This document shows positions 7,647 to 16,563 of a stretch of DNA of 64,000 nucleotides, piece by piece. A program made the translations under genes and the position numbers. Numbering within the stretch: the first letter of the stretch is position 1; every line of letters starts with the position of its first letter. Under the pieces are notes generated by a model. That model ran no database searches. It saw nothing but the letters and a program-made list of their open reading frames with translations, and had not been told where the DNA came from. Source of the DNA: Phyllobacterium sophorae (lineage in GTDB: Bacteria > Pseudomonadota > Alphaproteobacteria > Rhizobiales > Rhizobiaceae); NCBI RefSeq assembly GCF_003010965.1, contig NZ_PGGM01000007.1:124001-188000 (forward strand), in the 5' to 3' direction.

Positions 7647-9650
7647 ATGCGGACAGTTGAAACTTTTCAGCATAAGGTCACAGAGCAAGCCGACATGGGC
7701 ATAGTCTTGTCCGATGGTTGCCGCCTTTCGGCGCGGGTCTGGATGCCCGAAGACGCCGAAGAAAACCCGGTTCCTGCCATTCTTGAATTCCTTCCCTATC
7801 GCAAACGCGATGGCACAACGGCCCGGGACAATCTCACTCATCCTTACTTTGCTGGTCACGGTTATGCCTGCCTGCGCGTCGACATGCGCGGCAACGGCGA
7901 TTCCGAGGGCCTGATGGAAGACGAGTATTCCGAGCAGGAGCTCGCCGATGCCTGCGAGGTAATCAAGTGGATAGCCGCACAACCATGGTCGACCGGCAAT
8001 GTCGGCATGATGGGCATATCCTGGGGCGGCTTCAATTCACTGCAGGTCGCAGCACTCCAGCCCGAAGCGTTGAAGGCAATCATCACCCTCTGCTCTACCG
8101 ACGACCGCTATGCCGACGACATTCACTATAAGGGCGGGCTGCTGCTCAATGAAAATCTCGGCTGGGGCGCGACCATGCTGGCCTATTCGTCGCGACCGCC
8201 GGATCCCGCCCACGTTGGCGAAAAGTGGCGAAAAATGTGGCTTGACCGCCTCGAGAATGAGCCATTCCTTCCGGCTGTGTGGCTAAAGCACCAGACGCGG
8301 GATGATTATTGGAAGCACGGCTCGGTATGCGAGGACTTTTCCGCAATCAAGGCAGCTACGCTCGCCATCGGCGGCTGGGGCGATGCCTACAAGAATGCCG
8401 TGCCACGGCTGATGCAGGGCATTACAGCACCAGTCAAGGGAATCATCGGCCCCTGGGTCCACAAATATCCGCACTTTGCAGTGCCGGAGCCGCGCATCGG
8501 CTTCCTGCAGGAGGCACTGCGCTGGTGGGATCGCTGGCTCAAGGATATCGATACGGGCGTCGAAAACGATCCGGCCTATCGTGGATACCTGATGGACTCA
8601 GTCCGCCCCAAGAGCTGGTACACGGAACGTCCTGGCTATTGGATCGCGGAAGAACAATGGCCGTCAACGAACATCGCTACCCAGGTGTGGCATCTGCAGC
8701 CTGACAAATCGCTCTCCCGCAAAACATCCGGCAGTTTTTCTCACTTGGTGGCCTCGCCGCAGGATTGCGGCATGATGGGCGGTGAATATTGCGCGATATG
8801 GCTTGGTCCGGAGATGCCGGGCGATCAGCGCCATGATGATGCACTGTCAGCCTGCTACGATACGGCCCTGGAACAGCCCATCGATATCGTTGGCGCACCT
8901 GAGATTACGCTGACGTTGACCAGCAACAGACCGGTCGCGATGGTCGCCGTGCGCCTGTGCGACGTGCATCCGGATGGGGCGTCAACACGCATCACCTACG
9001 GTGTACTCAATCTCTGCCATCGGCATGGTTCCGAGAATGCTCAACCCTTGGTTCCGGGCGAGGCCGTCACCATGAGTCTCAAGCTTGATGACATCGCGTA
9101 CAGAGTACCCGCAGGCCACATTTTGCGTGTCGCAGTGTCGTCATCCTATTGGCCAATGGTCTGGCCGTCGCCAGCGCAAGTGAGCCTTACCCTCCAGTCC
9201 GGCCAGATCAGCGTTCCCGTGCGGGAGGCCGCAACTGGCGACGAATGGACCTTTCCTGAGCCGGAAGCTGCGTCCCCCTGGCAGATCGAGACGCTGCGGG
9301 CCGGCAGTAACAGCCGGTCCATCGAACACGACCAGGTCAGTGGCAAGATCGCCCTGTTGATCGAAGATGATTTCGGCGAAGCCCGCGACAAGGATCACGG
9401 GCTGATCCATGGCGGCATCGCGCGTGAGCGTTGGGAAATTCATCCCGATGACCCGCTCTCCGCTTATGGTGAGACTCACTGGACCGAGGTATCGGGACGC
9501 GACAATTGGCGAACGCGTACCGAGACTTTTACGACAATGCGTTGCGACAGGCACAATTTCTATCTCACCGGCCGCATCGAAGCCTACGAGAACGACAATG
9601 TGGTGTTTGAGCGGGACTTCGCCGAAACGATCGCACGCCAGGGCATATGA
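7647..9650 (+). CDS. CocE/NonD family serine hydrolase (X-Pro dipeptidyl-peptidase/cocaine-esterase-like)
   Basis: This is an alpha/beta-hydrolase of about 667 residues with the X-Pro dipeptidyl-peptidase S15 N-terminal domain and a C-terminal jelly-roll (PepX_C). The catalytic triad is readable: nucleophile in GMMGISWGGF, Asp in GGWGDAYKN and His in GPWVHKYP. Known relatives hydrolyse esters or amides such as cocaine, glutaryl-acylates and peptides. No signal peptide is evident, so it is probably cytoplasmic. The ATG at 7647 has GAAAGG 5 nt upstream; a longer in-frame extension back to 7533 is not supported by any family feature. It stands directly before a Dpp-type importer, so the imported compound may be its substrate. 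The specific substrate is unknown. Confidence 0.85.
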   Translation: MRTVETFQHKVTEQADMGIVLSDGCRLSARVWMPEDAEENPVPAILEFLPYRKRDGTTARDNLTHPYFAGHGYACLRVDMRGNGDSEGLMEDEYSEQELADACEVIKWIAAQPWSTGNVGMMGISWGGFNSLQVAALQPEALKAIITLCSTDDRYADDIHYKGGLLLNENLGWGATMLAYSSRPPDPAHVGEKWRKMWLDRLENEPFLPAVWLKHQTRDDYWKHGSVCEDFSAIKAATLAIGGWGDAYKNAVPRLMQGITAPVKGIIGPWVHKYPHFAVPEPRIGFLQEALRWWDRWLKDIDTGVENDPAYRGYLMDSVRPKSWYTERPGYWIAEEQWPSTNIATQVWHLQPDKSLSRKTSGSFSHLVASPQDCGMMGGEYCAIWLGPEMPGDQRHDDALSACYDTALEQPIDIVGAPEITLTLTSNRPVAMVAVRLCDVHPDGASTRITYGVLNLCHRHGSENAQPLVPGEAVTMSLKLDDIAYRVPAGHILRVAVSSSYWPMVWPSPAQVSLTLQSGQISVPVREAATGDEWTFPEPEAASPWQIETLRAGSNSRSIEHDQVSGKIALLIEDDFGEARDKDHGLIHGGIARERWEIHPDDPLSAYGETHWTEVSGRDNWRTRTETFTTMRCDRHNFYLTGRIEAYENDNVVFERDFAETIARQGI

Positions 9651-9777
9651 ATGCAGCATCGGCTGCTGGAGGATCATTTACTAAATCAATGGGTTGAAAT
9701 TAACGGGTATCACGTCGCATTATCACAAAAACCGAATTGGACGCGAGGCGGTCCAAACCAACAATAGGGGAATGGGT

Positions 9778-11367
9778 ATGTCAAAAGAACTCGATTATCT
9801 AAGCCGCAAGGTCGCACGTGGACATCTGTCACGCCGTGATTTTCTGGGCCGTGCCGCTGCTCTCGGCGTCACCACGGTCTTCGCCAATTCCCTGTTGTCG
9901 AGCGCGGCGCTTGCGGAGGGCCCGGTCAAAGGCGGCACGCTCAAAGCAGGTATGACTGGCGGTGCTTCCACGGATAGCCTTGATCCGGCAAGCTGGCAAA
10001 GCCAGGTTCCTTACAAGTTCGGCCGGCAATGGGGTGAACAACTGGTTGAAATCCAGCCCGATGGCAAGCTTGAGCCGAAGCTCGCTGAGGAGTGGGGTTC
10101 TTCGGACGATGCCAAGGTCTGGACGTTCAAGATCCGCAAGGGTGTTCAGTTCCATGATGGCAAGGAGATGACACCGGACGACGTCGTCGCCACGATGGAA
10201 CGCCATTCCGATGCGAACTCGAAATCCGGTGCTCTCGGTATCATGGGCGGTATCGCCAATGTGAAGAAGGACGGCGATACCGTTGTTTTCACATTGAAAG
10301 AAGCCAACGCCGATCTGCCCTTCCTCATGGATGACTACCATTTGATGATCCAGCCGAATGGCGGCAAGGACAAGCCGGCGGCAGGTATCGGTACGGGACC
10401 GTACAAGGTTGTGACCGAAGAACCGGGCGTGCGGCATATCGGTGAAAAGTTCGCCAATTACTGGAATGGCGACAAGCGCGGGCATGCCGACCAGATCGAA
10501 ATCATCGTCATCAATGACTCCACCGCCCGTACAGCTGCGCTGCAGTCCGGTCAGGTACACATGATCAATCGCGTTGAGCCGAAGATTGTTGATCTCGTCA
10601 AACGCGTTCCGGGAGTTACCATTCAGAACGTTGCGGGCAAGGGCCACTATGTGTTCATTGCCCATTGCAACACCGCGCCGTTCGACAACAATGACCTGCG
10701 TCTTGCGTTGAAATACGCCATGAACCGAGAAGAAATGGTCAAGACGATCCTGCGTGGCTATGGCTCTATCGGCAATGATTTCCCGATCAACAAGGCCTAT
10801 CCGCTGTTCTCGGATGACATTGAACAGCGCACCTATGATCCGGACAAGGCTGCCTTCCACTTCAAGAAATCCGGTCACGACGGTCCGGTCCTGTTGCGCA
10901 CATCCGACGTTGCATTCCCGGGTGCTGTTGATGCCGCACAACTTTACCAGCAAAGCGCTGCAAAGGCCGGCATCCAGATCGAGGTCAAGCGCGAGCCGGG
11001 CGATGGCTATTTCACGGAGGTATGGAACAAGCAGCCGTTCTCCACATCATATTGGGGAGGACGACCGACCCAGGACCAAATGTACTCGACCGCATATCTC
11101 TCGACTGCAGACTGGAACGATACGAAATTCTTCAACGAAAAGTTCGACAAGTTGCTGATCACGGCACGTGCCGAACTCGATGAAGCCAAGCGCAAGCAGA
11201 TGTATCGCGACATGGCAGTGATCGTGCGCGATGAAGGCGGCGTCATCGTGCCGATGTTCAATGACTTCATCGATGCGACCAGCGCCAAGGTCGGTGGTTG
11301 GGTACCGGACGGCAATCAGGAGATGAGTGGCGGCTATGCGCTGTCACGCTGCTGGCTGAACGCTTAA
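9778..11367 (+). CDS. Dpp/Opp-type ABC transporter substrate-binding protein with Tat signal
   Basis: This is a family 5 extracellular solute-binding protein (SBP_bac_5) of 529 residues. The N terminus carries a twin-arginine signal (SRRDFLGRAAALG) followed by a hydrophobic stretch and an AxA-type cleavage site before EGPVKGG. The body has typical features: KVWTFKIRKGVQFHDGKEMTPDDVVATMERH and VEPKIVDLVKRVP. It starts at ATG 9778 because AGGGG lies 7 nt upstream; the ATG 6 nt earlier is too close to that site. Tat export is common for this subset in rhizobia. It is the first gene of a complete transporter operon (9778-14832). Peptides, opines or quaternary-amine conjugates are possible ligands. 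Confidence 0.88.
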   Translation: MSKELDYLSRKVARGHLSRRDFLGRAAALGVTTVFANSLLSSAALAEGPVKGGTLKAGMTGGASTDSLDPASWQSQVPYKFGRQWGEQLVEIQPDGKLEPKLAEEWGSSDDAKVWTFKIRKGVQFHDGKEMTPDDVVATMERHSDANSKSGALGIMGGIANVKKDGDTVVFTLKEANADLPFLMDDYHLMIQPNGGKDKPAAGIGTGPYKVVTEEPGVRHIGEKFANYWNGDKRGHADQIEIIVINDSTARTAALQSGQVHMINRVEPKIVDLVKRVPGVTIQNVAGKGHYVFIAHCNTAPFDNNDLRLALKYAMNREEMVKTILRGYGSIGNDFPINKAYPLFSDDIEQRTYDPDKAAFHFKKSGHDGPVLLRTSDVAFPGAVDAAQLYQQSAAKAGIQIEVKREPGDGYFTEVWNKQPFSTSYWGGRPTQDQMYSTAYLSTADWNDTKFFNEKFDKLLITARAELDEAKRKQMYRDMAVIVRDEGGVIVPMFNDFIDATSAKVGGWVPDGNQEMSGGYALSRCWLNA

Positions 11368-11380
11368 GCGGTCCGGGCGG

Positions 11381-12340
11381 ATGAGTTCACCTGTCCTGAA
11401 ACTGGTGGCCCAGCGCATTGCGATGGGCCTTCTTCTCCTCCTTGCGGTCTCTGTGCTGATATTTGTTGGCACGCAGATTTTGCCCGGAGACGTTGCGCAA
11501 TCCATTCTCGGACAGTCGGCCACGCCGCAGGCGCTTGAAAACCTGCGGCGCGACATGGGGCTGAACGATCCGGCCTATATCCGCTATCTGCGTTGGCTGG
11601 GCGGGATCTTGACCGGAGATCTGGGGACGGCTCTGTCCAGCGGTCAGGATATTGCCACGTCGCTGAAAGGACGGTTGTGGAACACATTGTTCCTCGCCTT
11701 TGCTGCAGCAGCCGTCTCCATTCCGCTGGCGATCGGACTGGGGCTGCTGGCAGTGCGCTATCGCAACGGTTTTGTGGACAGGTTGATTTCCGGCCTTGGA
11801 CTTGCCTCGACATCCTTGCCGGAGTTCTTCACGGGGTACTTGCTGATTTACTTCGTGGCAGTGCAGTTGCAATGGTTCCCCAGCGTTTCGACAGTCTATG
11901 ACGGCATGTCGTTCGGCGAACGTTTAAGCGCGATTGCCTTGCCGGTGACGGTGCTCACCCTGGTTGTGTTGGCGCATATGATGCGTATGACGCGCGCGGC
12001 AATTCTAAATGTGATGCAGTCGGCCTACATCGAGACGGCCGAGCTTAAAGGACTTTCTCCTTTGCAAATCATCACCCGGCATGCATTTCCCAATGCGATT
12101 GCACCGATCGTCAACGTCGTTATGCTCAATCTGGCCTTCCTGATTGTCGGCGTGGTGGTGGTCGAGGTGATTTTTGTCTATCCCGGAATGGGCCAGTATC
12201 TGGTCGATCACGTGGCCAAGCGCGATGTTCCTGTGGTGCAGGCATGCGGGCTGGTTTTCGCGGCTGTCTATATCAGCCTCAATATCATTGCTGACATCGT
12301 GGCGATTGTCTCCAATCCCCGCCTCAGACACCCGAAGTGA
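11381..12340 (+). CDS. DppB-type ABC transporter permease
   Basis: This is an inner-membrane permease of 319 residues of the DppB/OppB family. It has a first span near residues 11-30 (IAMGLLLLLAVSVLIFVGTQ), the family-typical periplasmic loop with LGQSATPQALENLRRDMGL, and then further spans with the EAA loop (AELKGLSPLQIITRHAFPN) near the C-terminal third. It starts 13 bp after the binding-protein gene and is followed 9 bp later by the DppC gene, so it is a core member of the operon. It forms the channel with the DppC-type partner. No unusual features are seen. Confidence 0.9.
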   Translation: MSSPVLKLVAQRIAMGLLLLLAVSVLIFVGTQILPGDVAQSILGQSATPQALENLRRDMGLNDPAYIRYLRWLGGILTGDLGTALSSGQDIATSLKGRLWNTLFLAFAAAAVSIPLAIGLGLLAVRYRNGFVDRLISGLGLASTSLPEFFTGYLLIYFVAVQLQWFPSVSTVYDGMSFGERLSAIALPVTVLTLVVLAHMMRMTRAAILNVMQSAYIETAELKGLSPLQIITRHAFPNAIAPIVNVVMLNLAFLIVGVVVVEVIFVYPGMGQYLVDHVAKRDVPVVQACGLVFAAVYISLNIIADIVAIVSNPRLRHPK

Positions 12341-12349
12341 GGCCGCCCA

Positions 12350-13174
12350 ATGCTGAATGCTAAGACTATTCCCATCAGCGCATGGATCGGCCTGATCATC
12401 ACTGCGGTGTTTCTGTTCGCAGCGATTTTCGCTCCATGGGTTGCGCCCTATTCGGTTGGCGAAACTGTCGGCGATGTCTGGGAGCCGATGTCCGCCAAAT
12501 ACTGGCTCGGTACTGACAATCTCGGCCGTGATCTGTTGTCCCGGATGATTTATGGGGCGCGGATCACGATTTTCATCGCGGCGATGGCCACGGCACTCTC
12601 CTTCATTCTGGGTTCCGTGCTTGGCTTTGCCGCAGCGGTCATCGGTGGCTGGTTCGATCAATTGATGTCGCGCTTCGTTGATTTGATCATGGCCATTCCG
12701 ACGCTGATCTTTGCGCTGGTGGTTCTTTCGGTGCTTCCGGCCAATGTCATCACACTGATATTGGTCATGGGCCTGCTGGATGCTACTCGCGTCTACCGTC
12801 TGGCACGGGCGGTCGCCGTCGATATCAACGTCATGGACTTTGTCGAGGCGGCAAAGCTCCGCGGCGAGGGCAAGATTTGGATCATTTTCCGCGAAATTCT
12901 TCCTAATGCATTGACACCGCTGATTGCCGAACTTGGCCTGCGGTTCATCTTCGCTGTTCTTTTCCTTTCAGCGCTTTCCTTCCTTGGCCTTGGCGTTCAA
13001 CCGCCTGACGCGGATTGGGGCGGCATGGTCAAGGAAAACAAGGAAGGTATCGTCTTTGGCATTCCGGCAGCGCTCATTCCTGCGGCGGCTATCGCCATCC
13101 TCGCGATTTCCGTCAACCTGGTGGCTGACTGGATCCTGAACCGTACTACGAGCCTCAAGGGAGGGCGCGGCTAA
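12350..13174 (+). CDS. DppC-type ABC transporter permease
   Basis: This is an inner-membrane permease of 274 residues of the DppC/OppC family. The N-terminal OppC_N segment (IGLIITAVFLFAAIFAPWVAP) is followed by the conserved YWLGTDNLGRDLLSRMIYGARI and later the EAA loop (AAKLRGEGKIWIIFREILPN). The C terminus is hydrophobic (LIPAAAIAILAISVNLVADW). The stop codon overlaps the following ATPase gene (TAATG at 13172-13176), so the two are translationally coupled. It pairs with the DppB-type permease encoded just upstream. Confidence 0.9.
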   Translation: MLNAKTIPISAWIGLIITAVFLFAAIFAPWVAPYSVGETVGDVWEPMSAKYWLGTDNLGRDLLSRMIYGARITIFIAAMATALSFILGSVLGFAAAVIGGWFDQLMSRFVDLIMAIPTLIFALVVLSVLPANVITLILVMGLLDATRVYRLARAVAVDINVMDFVEAAKLRGEGKIWIIFREILPNALTPLIAELGLRFIFAVLFLSALSFLGLGVQPPDADWGGMVKENKEGIVFGIPAALIPAAAIAILAISVNLVADWILNRTTSLKGGRG

Positions 13175-14832
13175 TGGCCAAACGTCCAGTAGACAGATCC
13201 GGCCTCCTGCTCGATATTCGCAATCTGCGAATAGAGGCGACCAGCTATCCGCCCGGCGAGCCCCCGCGCAATGTCGTTATTGTCGATAACGTTTCGGTCA
13301 AGGTAGAACGCGGCAAGGTCCTGGGGCTTATCGGCGAATCCGGGGCAGGTAAATCAACCATCGGCTTGTCCAGCATGTGTTACGGGCGTGGCGGCGTGAG
13401 GATTACCGGCGGCGAGGTGATGCTCAACGGGCGTGATCTTCTCAAGGGAGGTCCAAATCTTCTCCGCCAGATACGGGGAAGGGAAGTATGTTACGTCGCT
13501 CAGTCGGCGGCAGCAGCCTTCAATCCCGCACGCAAGTTAATGGATCAAGTCGTTGAGGCCGCCCTCCTGCACAAGATATGCACCAAGGCGGAAGCGGAAA
13601 AACGCGCTGTTGGCCTCTTCAAGAAGCTCGGGCTACCGAATCCGGAAACATTTGGTCAACGCTATCCGCATCAGGTCTCCGGTGGCCAGCTGCAACGCGC
13701 GATGACCGCGATGGCACTGTGTTCCGAACCTGACCTGATTGTGTTTGATGAGCCGACGACAGCGCTGGATGTGACCACGCAAATTGACGTGCTCGCCTCG
13801 ATCAAGGACGCCATTCGCGACACGAACGTTGCGGCGCTCTACATCACCCATGACCTTGCGGTCGTCGCACAGGTGGCCGACGACATCATCGTCCTGCGGC
13901 ACGGTAAGCAGGTTGAATATGGCAATACACACCAGATTATCAAGGAACCACGCGAGCCATATACCAAACAGCTGGTTTCCGTACACCACATCCCGCATGA
14001 GGAGAATAATCCGGAAGATGCGCCGATCCTTTCAGTGAAGAATGTCACGGCGGCCTATGGGGGCGGTTTGGTCAAGGTACTGAAGAATGTGTCGGTGGAC
14101 ATTCACCTCGGCCAGACGCTCGCCGTTGTTGGTGAATCCGGTTCGGGGAAATCCACGCTCGCTCGCGCCATCACCGGATTGCTGCCACCAATGGAGGGGA
14201 GCATTACCTTCGATAAGCGGACCTTGTCGCCACGTCTGGCAAATCGCACGCGCAACGATCTGCGCGAATTGCAGATGATTTACCAGATGGCTGATACGGC
14301 GATGAACCCGCGCCAGACGATCGGCACAATCATTGGCCGCCCGCTGGAATTCTATTTTGGCATGAGGGGAAAGCAGCGCGACGCCCGCATAGCCGAACTC
14401 CTTGAGAAGATCGAAATGGGTAAGGGCTTTGCCGACCGGTACCCAGCCGAACTTTCCGGTGGTCAGAAGCAGCGCGTCTGCATCGCTCGAGCGCTGGCCG
14501 CGAAGCCCAAACTCATCATCTGCGACGAAGTAACCAGTGCGCTCGATCCGCTCGTGGCGGACGGCATCTTGAAACTGCTTCTGGATTTGCAGAAAGACGA
14601 GAACGTGGCGTATCTCTTCATCACTCACGATCTCGCTACGGTGAAGTCGATCGCCGATTCCATCGCTGTCATGTATCGCGGCGAAGTGGTGCGCTACGGC
14701 CCGAAATCGCAAGTGCTCAAGCCGCCATTTGATGCCTATACGGACCTGCTGTTGTCTTCGGTTCCGGAAATGGAATTGGGATGGCTGGAAGGTGCCGTGA
14801 AGAACCGGCGTATGGCAAGCGCCGGCAACTAG
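13174..14832 (+). CDS. Fused dual ATPase (DppD-DppF-type) of the ABC importer
   Basis: This protein of 552 residues contains two complete ABC ATPase domains in tandem, replacing the separate DppD and DppF of enterobacteria. Domain 1 has Walker A GESGAGKST, signature SGGQLQRAMT and Walker B LIVFDEPTTALD. Domain 2 has GESGSGKST, LSGGQKQRVCIARAL and LIICDEVTSALD. The oligopeptide-transporter C-terminal extension (REPYTKQLVSVHHIPH) follows domain 1. Such fusions are common in rhizobial peptide and glycine-betaine-like importers. The gene overlaps the DppC stop by one base and ends one base before the convergent hydrolase gene, so it closes this operon. Confidence 0.9.
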   Translation: MAKRPVDRSGLLLDIRNLRIEATSYPPGEPPRNVVIVDNVSVKVERGKVLGLIGESGAGKSTIGLSSMCYGRGGVRITGGEVMLNGRDLLKGGPNLLRQIRGREVCYVAQSAAAAFNPARKLMDQVVEAALLHKICTKAEAEKRAVGLFKKLGLPNPETFGQRYPHQVSGGQLQRAMTAMALCSEPDLIVFDEPTTALDVTTQIDVLASIKDAIRDTNVAALYITHDLAVVAQVADDIIVLRHGKQVEYGNTHQIIKEPREPYTKQLVSVHHIPHEENNPEDAPILSVKNVTAAYGGGLVKVLKNVSVDIHLGQTLAVVGESGSGKSTLARAITGLLPPMEGSITFDKRTLSPRLANRTRNDLRELQMIYQMADTAMNPRQTIGTIIGRPLEFYFGMRGKQRDARIAELLEKIEMGKGFADRYPAELSGGQKQRVCIARALAAKPKLIICDEVTSALDPLVADGILKLLLDLQKDENVAYLFITHDLATVKSIADSIAVMYRGEVVRYGPKSQVLKPPFDAYTDLLLSSVPEMELGWLEGAVKNRRMASAGN

Positions 14833-14833
14833 G

Positions 14834-15784
14834 TTAGAGCTGGCCCGGCCAGCGGCCCTGACCGAGCAGGTGCACGGCGGTAACAATCCGCCGGAAGCTT
14901 GAGCGGGCGCGTTCCACGCTGTGGCGCGAGCGTAGATACGCGTGTACGAGACCGGGCTCGTTGTTCCAGATCGCCTTACCGCCTGCTGCAAGGATCTTGT
15001 CGCGATAGTGGCGTCCATCATCCGACAATGGGTCGCATTCGGCGGAGATGATGATCGTGTCCGGCAATCCGCTGAAATCAGTGTCATTGAGGGGTGCAAA
15101 ACGTGGGTCGGTTGACCAGTTGAAACCGCCGCCACGGACTTTGGCATAGTAAAGCGCATCGCGCGTCGTCAGCATAGGCGCGTCGGCATGGGTGAGATAG
15201 GAGCCTTGATCAGTTGCTCCACCGAGCCCCGGATAGATGAGAACCTGACCGATTGGCGCACGTTCGTGACGGCGCACGTGATGGGAGACTGCGGCCACCA
15301 GATTGCCGCCGGCGCTATCGCCACACAAGACGATGGGCAATCCAAAGGTCGAATCCACGTACTCAAAAGTAGCAAGGCAATCCCTGAAGGCGGAAGGGTG
15401 CAAATGTTCCGGCGCGAGCCTGTAGTCTACCGAGATGACGCGAAATCCGGTGGCTTCGCAGATTTCGGCACAGACATCATCATGGCTGTCGAGCCCGCCA
15501 ACAACAAAGCCTCCGCCGTGAAAATAAAGGCAGATAGCTTCAGGATCGCTGTCGCGCTTTTCGTAGATGCGTATCGGTATCTTGCGGTCCCTTGCATCGA
15601 TGAAACGATCCGCCGATGCCACCGATTCCGGGTAGCCGGCGAAGAATGCCCGGCACATGGTGTTGTAGACCTCGCGCTGCTGCTCCACCGAAAGATCGAC
15701 TGCATCGGACGGATAGAAGCTGTTCGTCCGTTCTATGAACGCCCAGGTCTCCGCGTCGATAAGGGTGGAATAGTCAGTCGTCAT
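14834..15784 (-). CDS. Alpha/beta hydrolase of the hormone-sensitive-lipase family
   Basis: This is a cytoplasmic esterase-type hydrolase of 316 residues. The HSL oxyanion motif reads YFHGGGFVVGG, the nucleophile motif CGDSAGGNL, the acid lies in SAECDPLSDDG and the catalytic His in GLVHAYL, so all key residues are intact. The ATG at 15784 overlaps the stop of the caiD-like gene (ATGA) and has GGAAGGGA just upstream, which decides the start against an ATG at 15796. It is the last gene of the gamma-butyrobetaine/carnitine-type operon. Hydrolysis of an O-acylcarnitine or a related ester would fit that context, but this is inference; family members are promiscuous. Confidence 0.85.
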   Translation of the reverse strand: MTTDYSTLIDAETWAFIERTNSFYPSDAVDLSVEQQREVYNTMCRAFFAGYPESVASADRFIDARDRKIPIRIYEKRDSDPEAICLYFHGGGFVVGGLDSHDDVCAEICEATGFRVISVDYRLAPEHLHPSAFRDCLATFEYVDSTFGLPIVLCGDSAGGNLVAAVSHHVRRHERAPIGQVLIYPGLGGATDQGSYLTHADAPMLTTRDALYYAKVRGGGFNWSTDPRFAPLNDTDFSGLPDTIIISAECDPLSDDGRHYRDKILAAGGKAIWNNEPGLVHAYLRSRHSVERARSSFRRIVTAVHLLGQGRWPGQL

Positions 15785-16563
15785 TTTCCCTTCCACACGG
15801 GTTCTCGCTTTTCGGCGAAGGCCTTGAAGCCTTCCTGCCCATCTTCGGATGCGTAGAGCGTGTCGACTGTACGGAATTTGCGTTTCGTAATCCAGTTCAT
15901 CGCTTCCTGGAAACCCATGCTTTCAGCCTCACGCGCGACTTCCTTGATGGCGGCGAAGACCAGCGGCGGGCCGCTTTCCAGCATGCGTGCGATCTCCCAG
16001 ACGCGCTCCATCAATTTATCCTTGGGCAGGACCTCATTGACCAGACCCCAGCGATGCGCCTCTGCAACGTCCATCCAGCGTCCAGTGAGAAGCAGGTCCA
16101 TCGCCACATGATAGGGGATGCGCTTTGGCAGCTTGACGGTTGCCGCGTCGGCGAGCGTTCCAGCGCGAATTTCCGGTAAGGCAAAACTGGAATGATCGGA
16201 GGCGTAGATCAGGTCGCAGGAGAGGGCGAGCTCGAATCCGCCGCCAACTGCCATGCCATTGACCGCCGCAATTACCGGCTTGTTGAGATCGAGCAGTTCC
16301 TGCAAGCCGCCGAAGCCGCCGACGCCATAGTCTCCATCAACCGCGTCGCCGCCGGCGGCGGCCTTCAGGTCCCAGCCTGCGCAGAAGAACTTGTCGCCCT
16401 CGGTCTGTACGATCGCGACACGCAACTCCGGATCGTCGCGGAATTTCTGGAATGTCTCTCCAAGGAGCCGGCTTGTCATGAGGTCGATGGCATTGGCCTT
16501 TGGCCGGTCTAGCGTGACTTCGAGAATGCCGCCTTCGCGGCGCGTCCGGACTACATCGTTCAC
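15781..16563 (-). CDS. caiD: Crotonobetainyl-CoA hydratase-like enoyl-CoA hydratase (CaiD type)
   Basis: This crotonase-fold enzyme of 260 residues probably interconverts crotonobetainyl-CoA and L-carnitinyl-CoA. The sequence tracks CaiD closely from memory: LEVTLDRPKANAID near the N terminus, KFFCAGWDLKAAA, PVIAAVNGMAVGGGFELAL and the C-terminal FAEKREPVWKGK. The start is a GTG at 16563 forming a GTGA overlap with the upstream ligase stop, preceded by GGGAG; a longer upstream frame has no support. Neighbouring acyl-CoA dehydrogenase, CoA ligase and carnitine dehydrogenase genes support a carnitine role. A generic enoyl-CoA hydratase is the alternative. Confidence 0.82.
   Translation of the reverse strand: MNDVVRTRREGGILEVTLDRPKANAIDLMTSRLLGETFQKFRDDPELRVAIVQTEGDKFFCAGWDLKAAAGGDAVDGDYGVGGFGGLQELLDLNKPVIAAVNGMAVGGGFELALSCDLIYASDHSSFALPEIRAGTLADAATVKLPKRIPYHVAMDLLLTGRWMDVAEAHRWGLVNEVLPKDKLMERVWEIARMLESGPPLVFAAIKEVAREAESMGFQEAMNWITKRKFRTVDTLYASEDGQEGFKAFAEKREPVWKGK

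Noticed and set aside
9829-10953. Minus-strand frame of 374 codons inside the Dpp-type binding-protein gene
   Set aside because: It is antisense to a clear SBP_bac_5 protein and has no recognisable domain or start signal.
14032-15159. Minus-strand frame of 375 codons across the end of the dual ATPase and the HSL hydrolase
   Set aside because: Both overlapped genes have complete catalytic motifs in their own frames; this frame shows none.
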